This document shows, one piece after another, positions 18,769 through 26,617 of a stretch of 64,000 nucleotides of DNA. Positions within the stretch are counted from its first letter, which is position 1. Each line of letters begins with the position of its first letter. Origin of the DNA: Nitrospirota bacterium (lineage in GTDB: Bacteria; Nitrospirota; Thermodesulfovibrionia; Thermodesulfovibrionales; JdFR-88); assembly GCA_021813405.1 (NCBI GenBank), contig JAKAKS010000031.1, positions 62,001 to 126,000 on the forward strand, read 5' to 3'. A program made the translations under genes and the position numbers. The notes under the pieces were generated by a model. That model did no database searches, was not told the origin of the DNA, and saw only the letters and a program-made list of their open reading frames with translations.

Positions 18769-19705
18769 AGAAGCAGGAAAGCCTGCCGATATGCAGCGCG
18801 ATATGAAATTGCCTCTTACGGCCGTCATTATGACTTTCAACGAAAAACGCAATCTGCGCGGCTGCCTGGAGTCCGTCCGGGCGTGGGTGGACGAGATTGT
18901 AATCGTGGATTCGTTTTCCACCGATGAAACTATTGCGATTGCAAAGGAATACGCCGCCAAAATCTATCAGCATGAATTCATAAACCATGCAAAGCAGTTT
19001 GCCTGGGCCATGCGGCATACGGATATAAGAAATGAATGGGTCCTGCGGATAGACGCCGACGAGAGGTGGACCCCGGATGCGTTTTGGAAGGCGGCCGATA
19101 TAATCGCCAACGACAGGGCCGACGGCATAAATGTAAAGATGAAGATATATTTCATGGGCCGATGGATACGGCATGGCGGCTTCTATCCGAACTATTTTCT
19201 CCGCGTATTCAAGAAAAGCAAGGGAACCATCGAGGACCGCTGGATGGACGAGCATATACGTGTGGATGGCAGGGTGGCTTCGCCGGACATCGACGTGATA
19301 GAGGCCAATTACGACCGGCAGAAGAACCTGGCCTTATGGACGGACAAACACAATACCTATTCCACGCGTGAGGCTGTGGAGTCGCTTATCCGGAAGCACC
19401 GGCTTTCGCAAATCGATACAATAGGCAATCTCTCCGGAGGGAAAACGCAGAGGAAGCGCTGGATGAAAGAGAACGTGTATCTCAAAACTCCGCTTTTTGT
19501 GCGTCCTTTCCTTTATTTCATTTACCGCTATGTCTTCAGGCTTGGTTTCCTTGACGGGAAAGAGGGGTTCGTTTTCCACACGCTCCATGCCTTCTGGTAC
19601 CGCTTTCTGGTGGATGCAAAGGCGTACCAGATTGAAAAGAATGCGCGGGACGAGAATGTGGACGTCAGGACCGCCATAAAAAATCATTACGGGATGGATG
19701 TATGA
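18755..19705 (+). CDS. Glycosyltransferase family 2 (WaaE/KdtX-like)
   Basis: The protein has 316 aa with GTG start at 18755 overlapping the acetyltransferase by 14 bp (ATG 18761 is an alternative). The GT-A fold shows AVIMTFNEKRNLRGCLESV at residue 25, VIVDSFSTDETIAIA, and the metal-binding DADE in LRIDADERW. Sequences of this kind cluster with LPS core beta-1,4-glucosyltransferases. The downstream part (FLDGKEGFVFHTLHAFWYR) is the usual C-terminal region of the subgroup. It likely adds one residue of the repeat unit. Confidence 0.9.
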   Translation: MDMPKEAGKPADMQRDMKLPLTAVIMTFNEKRNLRGCLESVRAWVDEIVIVDSFSTDETIAIAKEYAAKIYQHEFINHAKQFAWAMRHTDIRNEWVLRIDADERWTPDAFWKAADIIANDRADGINVKMKIYFMGRWIRHGGFYPNYFLRVFKKSKGTIEDRWMDEHIRVDGRVASPDIDVIEANYDRQKNLALWTDKHNTYSTREAVESLIRKHRLSQIDTIGNLSGGKTQRKRWMKENVYLKTPLFVRPFLYFIYRYVFRLGFLDGKEGFVFHTLHAFWYRFLVDAKAYQIEKNARDENVDVRTAIKNHYGMDV

Positions 19706-20292
19706 AACATTTGAAGCGCAACCTGCTTTTTACATTTGCCTTGCTGGCGGCCCTTGCGGTATATGGTTTTTTGAATGCGGGGCGGTTTCTTGCGGCGCCT
19801 GCCGGCTTGCCCGCTAAGGCTGACGCCATTGTTGTGCTTGGCGGCGACGGGGGAGCAAGGGGGGAGCGCGGCCTGGCGCTTTACAGGCAGGGTTATGCCA
19901 GCCGTATCCTTCTTACCGGGATGCAGGAGGGGGAGCGCGGCGCGCAAGCGTATTATCTGAACTGGCGCGCGCAAATGCTTCTTTCAAACGGTGTTAAAAA
20001 AAGCCGCATATTTTTTGACGATTCAACCGATTCCTGGCAGGAGGCCGGCAACACGCTGGCGCTTATGAAGAAACAGGGGTGGAAAAGCGCCATCGTGGTG
20101 AGCGACCCGCCGCAGATGAGGCGCCTGCATTGGACATGGGGCCGCAGGTTTAAAGGCTCCGGGCTGCGCTTTTTCCTGGTGGCCAGCTGGCCGGCCTGGT
20201 GGGGCCAGGGCCGGTGGTGGAAAAACAGTATTGCAGCGAAAAACGTTATCTCGGAATACATTAAGTTGATCTATTACGTGCTGGCGCATTAA
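19702..20292 (+). CDS. DUF218 (YdcF/SanA-like) membrane-anchored protein
   Basis: The protein has 196 aa. One N-terminal membrane segment (LLFTFALLAALAVYGFL) is followed by ADAIVVLGGDGGARGERGLALY, the DUF218 nucleotide-like loop, then conserved STDSWQEAGNTLALM (SxxTxENa type) and VVSDPPQMRRLHWTW. Related proteins (SanA, YdcF) affect envelope permeability, but their reaction is not defined. ATG overlaps the previous stop by 4 bp. In this setting a role in envelope polysaccharide maturation is likely but unproven. Confidence 0.82.
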   Translation: MKHLKRNLLFTFALLAALAVYGFLNAGRFLAAPAGLPAKADAIVVLGGDGGARGERGLALYRQGYASRILLTGMQEGERGAQAYYLNWRAQMLLSNGVKKSRIFFDDSTDSWQEAGNTLALMKKQGWKSAIVVSDPPQMRRLHWTWGRRFKGSGLRFFLVASWPAWWGQGRWWKNSIAAKNVISEYIKLIYYVLAH

Positions 20293-20326
20293 GCCGCCGC
20301 ATCAGAAAAAAGGCAACGGAGAGCAC

Positions 20327-22078
20327 ATGGTTATTTTAGGGTTGAATGCATATCACGGAGACAGTTCGGCCTGTATTGCCGTTGACGGCAGGCTGGTGGC
20401 CGCTGTTGAGGAAGAACGCTTTACAAGGATTAAGCACTGGGCTGGCGTTCCGGCGGAATCCGTGAAGTACTGTCTTTCTGAGGCCGGGGTTTCCCTGAAG
20501 GACGTGGATCATATCGCTATTAACCGCAACCCCGGGGCTAATGCGGCAAGGAAGGCCATTTACGCCCTTTCCAAAAGGCCGTCTGCCAGGCTTGTTGCCA
20601 GCAGGTTCAGAAACGCATCCAAAATATCCGTCGTGAAAGCCGCTTTGTGCGCCGCGCTGGGGACGGACGCGGCACAGATGAAGGCGGCCGTTCACAATGT
20701 GGAGCACCATATAGCCCACCTGGCAAGCTCCTTTTATGTTTCGCCTTTTGAAAGGGCGGCGGTTGTTTCGGTGGACGGATTCGGGGATTTTGTAGGGGCG
20801 ATGTGGGGTGAGGCAAACGGAAATAAAATCAAAGTGGACCGCCGCATATTCTTCCCTCATTCGCTGGGCCTTTTTTATCTTGCCTTCACCCAGTATCTTG
20901 GTTTCATGAATTATGGGGACGAGTACAAGGTGATGGGCCTTGCCGCCTACGGCCAGCCGGAGTATATGGAAGAAATGCGGAAGATCGTAAGGACCACCGG
21001 GGACGGGGGTTTCGTGCTTGACCTGGACTATTTTACCCATCATAAGGAAGGCGCCGCCATGACCTGGGAAGGCGGGGAGCCAAAGATGGGGCCGGTCTTC
21101 TCCGGAAGGCTTGAAAAGCTGTTTGGCCCGGCCAGAAAGAAAGAAGAGCCGCTGGAACAGAGGCATAAAAACATGGCTGCCTCTCTCCAGAAGCGCTATG
21201 AGGAAGTTCTATTCCACATTCTCAACCGCGTGCAAAAAAGCACCGGGCTTTCCGCGCTTGCGCTGGCTGGCGGCTGCGCCATGAACAGCCTGGCAAACGG
21301 AAAAATATTTGCAAATACCGGCTTCAGGGACATTTACATCCAGCCCGCGGCTGGTGATGCGGGGGGCGCAATCGGAGCGGCCTATTATGTCTGGAACCAT
21401 CTGCTTGGTAAAAGCAGGTCTTTTGTACTTGAAAAACCCTATCTCGGGCCGGAATCCGGCAATGACGCCATAGAAAGGCTTCTAAAAGAGAACGGCGAAA
21501 GATTAAAAGCGGAAAAGTGCGCTATCGGGCGCACTGGTGATACGGAGGCCCTTTGCCGCGAGACAGCGCAGGCCATATCCGAAGGCAAGGTGGTGGGCTG
21601 GTTCCAGGGGCGGGTTGAATGGGGCCCCAGGGCGCTTGGAAACCGCAGCATAGTTGGAGACCCGCGCCGGGCCGACATGAAGGAGATACTGAACCTGAAG
21701 ATTAAAAGACGCGAGTCTTTCAGGCCCTTTGCCCCTTCAATTCATATTGAGGCGACAGGGGATTATTTTGAAACAGATTACCCGGACCCGTTCATGCTGA
21801 AGGTCTATAAGATAAGAGAGGAAAAAAGGGGCATCATACCCGCCGTAACCCATGCGGACGGAACCGGAAGGCTTCAGACTGTAAGGCGGCAGGACAACCC
21901 CAGGTACTGGCAGTTGATAGAAGAGTTCAGAAAGATTACGGGGGTGCCCGTAATCCTGAATACGTCTTTTAATGAGAACGAGCCTATCGTGTGCAAGCCG
22001 TCGGAAGCGCTTGAGTGTTTCCTCAGGACGAAAATGGACGTGCTTGTATTAAATGACTTTTTGATAAAAAGGACCTGA
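20327..22078 (+). CDS. Carbamoyltransferase (NodU/CmcH/TobZ family)
   Basis: The 583-aa length is normal for the family. The N-terminal Kae1-like domain starts LGLNAYHGDSSACIAVDG, with EEERFTRIKH, the metal-ligand histidines in VEHHIAHLASSFY and VVSVDGFGDFVGAMWG. The C-terminal YrdC-like adenylation part has GRVEWGPRALGNRSIVGDPR and NTSFNENEPIVCKPSEAL. It carbamoylates a sugar hydroxyl from carbamoyl phosphate and ATP. GGAG precedes the ATG. It follows the SanA-like gene after 34 bp and would add a carbamoyl group to the exopolysaccharide. Confidence 0.93.
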   Translation: MVILGLNAYHGDSSACIAVDGRLVAAVEEERFTRIKHWAGVPAESVKYCLSEAGVSLKDVDHIAINRNPGANAARKAIYALSKRPSARLVASRFRNASKISVVKAALCAALGTDAAQMKAAVHNVEHHIAHLASSFYVSPFERAAVVSVDGFGDFVGAMWGEANGNKIKVDRRIFFPHSLGLFYLAFTQYLGFMNYGDEYKVMGLAAYGQPEYMEEMRKIVRTTGDGGFVLDLDYFTHHKEGAAMTWEGGEPKMGPVFSGRLEKLFGPARKKEEPLEQRHKNMAASLQKRYEEVLFHILNRVQKSTGLSALALAGGCAMNSLANGKIFANTGFRDIYIQPAAGDAGGAIGAAYYVWNHLLGKSRSFVLEKPYLGPESGNDAIERLLKENGERLKAEKCAIGRTGDTEALCRETAQAISEGKVVGWFQGRVEWGPRALGNRSIVGDPRRADMKEILNLKIKRRESFRPFAPSIHIEATGDYFETDYPDPFMLKVYKIREEKRGIIPAVTHADGTGRLQTVRRQDNPRYWQLIEEFRKITGVPVILNTSFNENEPIVCKPSEALECFLRTKMDVLVLNDFLIKRT

Positions 22079-22131
22079 TCGGGAGAGAGCGGGCATACTT
22101 CCGGACAGATTGAAACAGCCCTTTTGCCTTT

Positions 22132-23016
22132 ATGCTTATTTCCATAATAACCGCTGTTTATAACAACAAGGCCTGTATCGGGACATGCCTGGATAGCGTG
22201 GCCGCGCAGGCATATCCGGATATCGAGCACATCGTAATAGACGGCGGCTCCACGGACGGAACTCTGGATATTATCAAAACCCGCGGCCGGCGGATATCAC
22301 GGCTGGTCTCCGGGCCCGATAAAGGCATCTATGACGCCCTGAACAAGGGTATCGGCCTGGCAACGGGTGACGCGATAGGATTTCTGCACTCGGATGATGT
22401 TTATGAAAACAGCCTTGTAATCGGGGGCGTGGCTTCGTTTTTAAAGGAACAAAAGACGGACAGCTGCTATGGAGACCTCCTGTATGTCAGCAACAAGAGC
22501 ACAGACAAGATCATCCGGTACTGGCGTTCAGGCCCGTACAGGGCTGGGCTGTTCAAGATGGGGTGGATGCCTCCGCACCCAACTTTTTTTGTGCGGCGCG
22601 AGGTATATGAAAAATACGGGGTATTTAACCTGTCACTGGGTTCCGCGGCGGACTACGAGCTGATGCTGCGGTTTCTTGAGAAACACAGGATATCCACAGG
22701 GTATATCCCGGAGGTGCTTGTGAGGATGAGGATGGGCGGCGCCAGCAACAAATCCGTTTTAAACCGCATCCGCGCCAACCGGATGGACCGGAAGGCGTGG
22801 GAGATAAACGGCCTGAAACCGTATCCGGTCACTTTATTTATGAAGCCTCTTCGTAAATTAGGGCAGTTCGTAAGCGGGTACCCAGCCCCCGGGCGGCGTG
22901 AAATTGGTTATCCGGCAAACGCGGCTGAGGCGTTGTCCGCTGCTGAGCCGGTTGCGGAATACCGCAATGACGGGCCGGAAAGACAGGCGAAGCAGGGGGG
23001 GGAAGAAAAATCTTAA
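22132..23016 (+). CDS. Glycosyltransferase family 2
   Basis: The protein has 294 aa. The GT-A nucleotide-binding start ISIITAVYNNKACIGTCLDSV is followed by IEHIVIDGGSTDGT, the DxD-type LHSDDVYEN, and the acceptor-side signature MPPHPTFFVRREVYEKYG with SAADYELMLRF. This is the subgroup of colanic-acid WcaE/WcaA-like transferases. Its C-terminus is enriched in Ala, Glu and Gly. The gene starts 53 bp after the carbamoyltransferase and no strong ribosome site is visible. Confidence 0.9.
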   Translation: MLISIITAVYNNKACIGTCLDSVAAQAYPDIEHIVIDGGSTDGTLDIIKTRGRRISRLVSGPDKGIYDALNKGIGLATGDAIGFLHSDDVYENSLVIGGVASFLKEQKTDSCYGDLLYVSNKSTDKIIRYWRSGPYRAGLFKMGWMPPHPTFFVRREVYEKYGVFNLSLGSAADYELMLRFLEKHRISTGYIPEVLVRMRMGGASNKSVLNRIRANRMDRKAWEINGLKPYPVTLFMKPLRKLGQFVSGYPAPGRREIGYPANAAEALSAAEPVAEYRNDGPERQAKQGGEEKS

Positions 23017-23124
23017 TTCCGCTGTAACCTGGCCGTTACATATCGATAACGTATATATGTTATATTGGGCGTACACATAACAAAGCGTAAATAGTATAAA
23101 GAATCAAAACTGGAGGATGTTGGC

Positions 23125-24642
23125 GTGCGAAGTGAGTTGGTTGGTTATCTGCCCTATTTCCTGGCCTCTTTGGTGATATCGGCCTCTACAGTGCCTCTCT
23201 TCCGCAGTTTGTCTTACAGGGTTGGTGCGCTTGACAAGGGTGGCGGAAGGAGAGTGCATAAAGGGATAATCCCAAGACTTGGAGGCGGAGGCATTTTTTT
23301 TGCTTTCCTGATCCCCTCGGTTTATTTGATTGCTACGCGCGACACCGGGAAAATGCCGGCCATAGCGCTGTCCTCACTTATTGTGTTTGCCCTGGGGGTT
23401 TACGACGACATAAGGGGCGCGCGCGTATGGGTAAAGCTGATGGCCGAGCTGCTCGGGGCGCTGCTTTTGTATCATTTTGGCGTAAGAGTAAACGCACTGG
23501 CCGACCTGGGCGGCTTTTTTGCGCATGACTGGCTCAGCCTGCCGGAGACGGTGCTCTGGATTCTGGTTGTGACAAACGCGGTAAACCTTATCGACGGCCT
23601 GGACGGGCTTGCCGCCGGCACGGGGATCCTGGTTGCCATAACGCTGCTGCTGGTTTCCGGTTTTGGCCTCTCATACAACAATATTGCATGCGTGCTGCTT
23701 ATCGGAAGCCTTGCCGGCTTCCTGATATATAACTTTCCCCCGGCATCGGTGTTCATGGGGGATTCCGGCAGCCTTTTTACCGGGTTTATCCTGGCCTCGC
23801 TTTCAGCGGCATCCTCTGCGAAGGCGTCCACCATGGCAGCACTGATGGTCCCCATCCTGGCCTTTGGCGTTCCACTGGTGGATATGCTTTACGCAGTTTT
23901 AAGAAGATATTACAGAGGGGTCCCGCTTGGGCAGGCGGATAAGGAGCACATTCATCATAAACTGCTGGGCAAGGGGCTTTCCAGGAAGAAAGTTCTCGTT
24001 GTGCTTTATTCTATGAACGTTTTCATAACGCTGGTGTGCCTGGCCATGGTTGGCAGGCACAAGCTCCTCAGCATGAGCGCGCTTATTACACTGCCGCTTG
24101 CGGTGGTCCTTGGGTTGCGGGTATTTGGCTACATAGAATTTATTCCCTTTGCCAGGGAGATAATCAAAAATCTGGAAAAAAGCAGGAAAGGGCGCTATTA
24201 CAATTACTTGATAAAACGGTTCAGGCTTGGCGTGTCCAGGGCGGAATCGCTTGATTCCTTCAGGGCGGAAATTACAGAACTGGTAAATCTGAAAGATATA
24301 ATAACCCTGGAAATTATACTGGACAGGAATGCCTGCCTTGAGGGAGATAAGCCATTTTTCCTGTATGCCGGCGGCGACAGTTCAAAAAGGGCTTTTACTG
24401 TCACTTTTCCGGTATTCTGTGAAAACATGTCACCGGCCTTGCCTAAACCGCGGCTGTCCGCAGATCCAGCCGGGGGACTGGTGCGCATGACTGGCAGTGC
24501 GGATGGCGACTTCCCTATTTATTGCGCCGAGTTTGTGCAGGCAATTTCGGAAGAGGTTTCGGCTTATTATGCAAAAAAACCTCTTAATGTGCCGGCCTAT
24601 GTTCAAAAAAGTGGAGGAAACGTCAAGCCTGTGTCTGTGTAA
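23125..24642 (+). CDS. Undecaprenyl-phosphate sugar-1-phosphate transferase (WecA/TagO family) with C-terminal extension
   Basis: The protein has 505 aa from GTG at 23125 with TGGAGGA upstream. Diagnostic motifs are RRVHKGIIPRLGGGGIFF, LGVYDDIRGARVWVKLMAE, NAVNLIDGLDGLAAG, VFMGDSGSLFTGF and HIHHKLLGKG, those of MraY/WecA enzymes that load HexNAc-1-P on undecaprenyl phosphate. This would start repeat-unit synthesis at the inner membrane. Usual family members have about 350 aa; here about 170 aa of soluble sequence follow the membrane domain (from near residue 330), with no recognised fold. A possible promoter lies at 23036-23066 (TTACAT and TTATAT, spacer 18). Confidence 0.9.
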   Translation: MRSELVGYLPYFLASLVISASTVPLFRSLSYRVGALDKGGGRRVHKGIIPRLGGGGIFFAFLIPSVYLIATRDTGKMPAIALSSLIVFALGVYDDIRGARVWVKLMAELLGALLLYHFGVRVNALADLGGFFAHDWLSLPETVLWILVVTNAVNLIDGLDGLAAGTGILVAITLLLVSGFGLSYNNIACVLLIGSLAGFLIYNFPPASVFMGDSGSLFTGFILASLSAASSAKASTMAALMVPILAFGVPLVDMLYAVLRRYYRGVPLGQADKEHIHHKLLGKGLSRKKVLVVLYSMNVFITLVCLAMVGRHKLLSMSALITLPLAVVLGLRVFGYIEFIPFAREIIKNLEKSRKGRYYNYLIKRFRLGVSRAESLDSFRAEITELVNLKDIITLEIILDRNACLEGDKPFFLYAGGDSSKRAFTVTFPVFCENMSPALPKPRLSADPAGGLVRMTGSADGDFPIYCAEFVQAISEEVSAYYAKKPLNVPAYVQKSGGNVKPVSV

Positions 24643-24652
24643 GCATTGTCAC

Positions 24653-24682
24653 TTGACCGTATCTATAGGGAATGTCTATAAT
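24653..24682 (+). promoter_or_regulatory. Sigma70-type promoter for the FecR-domain gene
   Basis: TTGACC (24653-24658) and TATAAT (24677-24682) are separated by 18 bp. The gene start lies 33 bp downstream, after AAGGGGGAG, so the FecR-to-ligase block can be transcribed independently of the upstream biosynthetic genes. Confidence 0.75.
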
Positions 24683-24714
24683 CAAACACGTTTATTTTAT
24701 AAGGGGGAGACGTA

Positions 24715-25488
24715 ATGGGACGCGTATTTAATAAGGCAATTGTGTTATCAGCGCTTGTTTTCTTTATAACCGGGCAGATGGCTTTTGCGGCTGCGCCGCA
24801 GCTGAATATAGCCGGGCAGGTTCACGGGGCTGGTGTTGCCAGTATGAAGACCGCTACGGGATGGACGAGCGTTTCCGGCAAGGACTATCCTGTTGCCAAC
24901 GGTTCGAATCTCGTTACCGGGGAAAATGGCGGCATGACGATTACGCTAAAAAACGGCGCGCGTCTTGAGATGGGCAAGAATTCCGAAGTTGTCATTTACA
25001 GTTCAAACGGCAAGGACTCAGTGCTGGTGCAGAGGGGTACTATGGCTTACAACGTGCCGCAGTCTGCGCAGATTGCGATTAACACCGCAAATACGCGGAT
25101 AACTGTAAATTCGCTTTCGCAGGGTTTTGTGGGCGAGGGGAAGGACACTTATATAAAATCTATTGCCGGCAATGCAAGCGTAAGCAGCCCGAATAAGGCA
25201 AGTTCCAGCCTTGTGAAGGCCGGGGAGACACTCCGGGTGGCCCAGGCAAACGGCACTTTTTACTATGCGCCGGTCTCTTATGACCAGGCCGAGATTGAAT
25301 CTGCCATCACAGCCGATCCCGCGCCTGTAGCGGATGCATCTGCCGGGACAACCGGTGCGGACATAGTTGCCGGCTCGAATGGAGGCATTTCCACGACCAC
25401 CGGGCTTCTGATTGGGGGCGCAGTAGTGGGGGGCGCGATTGCGGCAGTTGCGGCAACAACCCATAGCGGCAGCTCCAGCCCATACTAG
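24715..25488 (+). CDS. Secreted FecR-domain protein
   Basis: The protein has 257 aa. A signal peptide (ALVFFITGQMAFA) precedes the mature AAPQLNIAGQVHG. The core (GKDYPVANGSNLVTGENGGMTITLKNGARLEMGKNSEVVI and RGTMAYNVPQ) is the FecR beta-sandwich. A Gly/Ala-rich hydrophobic stretch (GLLIGGAVVGGAIAAVAAT) lies near the C-terminus and is probably membrane-inserting. It has no cytosolic FecR helix, so it is not a classical anti-sigma factor. FecR-domain proteins of this form recur beside Wza/Wzc export genes. A good promoter and AAGGGGGAG ribosome site precede it. Confidence 0.85.
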   Translation: MGRVFNKAIVLSALVFFITGQMAFAAAPQLNIAGQVHGAGVASMKTATGWTSVSGKDYPVANGSNLVTGENGGMTITLKNGARLEMGKNSEVVIYSSNGKDSVLVQRGTMAYNVPQSAQIAINTANTRITVNSLSQGFVGEGKDTYIKSIAGNASVSSPNKASSSLVKAGETLRVAQANGTFYYAPVSYDQAEIESAITADPAPVADASAGTTGADIVAGSNGGISTTTGLLIGGAVVGGAIAAVAATTHSGSSSPY

Positions 25489-25594
25489 CAGGGGATTTTT
25501 TAAGGAAGTTTCATAGCATATTGTTATCGGTTGTGGTGGAAATAGTCCGGGGTGGGGCTGTGTTTTCTCCTTCCATGGGAATCCGAAAATTAAA

Positions 25595-26617
25595 ATGAGG
25601 ATGAAATACCCTGTCGTAGTCCTTTGTCTGACTGCGGCGCTGCTTCAGGCCTGCGCCAGCGGCGGCGAACTGAAGCGCAGCCAGGCGGCCCTGGAGGCAA
25701 AAAAAGAGGCTTCCGGCCAGCAGTCGCGGTCGGCTGAGCGCCTGGCCGCGCTTGCTATGGAAAACGCCCCCAGCCCCGATACGGATTACATCATAGGGCC
25801 GGATGATCTGCTGGATATACGGGTGTACCAGGCCGGGGACCTTGGCGGTGTTGTTATGGTAAGCGCTCAAAACCTGATAGATATGCCCCTTATAGGAGAT
25901 GTGTCCACTAAGGGGATGACCCCTGCCATGCTGCAGCAGAAAATAGCGCTGAAGCTTAAGGAATACATTAAACAGCCCTTCGTAACCGTTATCGTAAAGC
26001 GGTACAGGGCCCAGATGGTAAGCGTGGTAGGAGCGGTCAACGCCCCGAAGGTTTATTCCATGACCGGGCCCAAACGCCTTCTTGACATGCTTGCCGGCGC
26101 GGGTGGGCTTACTCCCAAAGCGGGGCGGTTCTGCACCGTACTGAGGCCTGGCACCGAACAGGGACAGCCGCCTGCCACAATGGTAATCGACTTGTCCGAA
26201 CTTCTGGACAAGGGAAATCTGGCCTTGAATGTCCCGATCAGGGGCGGCGACATAATAAATGTGCAGAAGGCGGGTATGGTCTATATAGACGGAGAGGTGC
26301 GCCGGGCGGACGCGTACCGGCTGCGCAGAGGTACAACTCTTGTAAAGGCCATTGCCATGGCCGGAGGGCTGAAAAAAGATGCCGACAATTCGCATATACG
26401 GATTTACAGGGACAACGGGCAGGGTGGCCGGAATGTTATAACGGCAGACTTTGATGCTATAAACAAGGGCAGGCAGCCAGACGTAAAACTTGCGGCTAAC
26501 GACATAGTAATAGTATCCAGAAGCGGCGCGAAAGCCGTTCTTTTCGGCATCCTGAATACTATCCGGGGATACTTCAATTTCGGTAATTTTGGGGCAGGCG
26601 GGGGGTTCGCGCCATGA
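25595..26617 (+). CDS. wza: Wza-like polysaccharide export lipoprotein
   Basis: The protein has 340 aa. A lipobox at LLQAC (Cys20) marks it as an outer-membrane lipoprotein. The Poly_export domain starts YIIGPDDLLDIRVYQAGDLG and contains FVTVIVKRYRAQMVSVVGAVNAP; two SLBB-like repeats follow (PKVYSMTGPKRLLDMLAGAGG and VYIDGEVRRADAYRLRRGTTL). The C-terminal GILNTIRGYFNFG may form the amphipathic helix of the outer-membrane pore. It overlaps the Wzc start by 4 bp (ATGA). It provides the periplasmic and outer-membrane channel for the polymer. Confidence 0.92.
   Translation: MRMKYPVVVLCLTAALLQACASGGELKRSQAALEAKKEASGQQSRSAERLAALAMENAPSPDTDYIIGPDDLLDIRVYQAGDLGGVVMVSAQNLIDMPLIGDVSTKGMTPAMLQQKIALKLKEYIKQPFVTVIVKRYRAQMVSVVGAVNAPKVYSMTGPKRLLDMLAGAGGLTPKAGRFCTVLRPGTEQGQPPATMVIDLSELLDKGNLALNVPIRGGDIINVQKAGMVYIDGEVRRADAYRLRRGTTLVKAIAMAGGLKKDADNSHIRIYRDNGQGGRNVITADFDAINKGRQPDVKLAANDIVIVSRSGAKAVLFGILNTIRGYFNFGNFGAGGGFAP

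Noticed and set aside
24715-25488. FecR-type anti-sigma factor
   Set aside because: It has a normal signal peptide and no cytosolic regulatory helix, and no sigma factor gene is adjacent.
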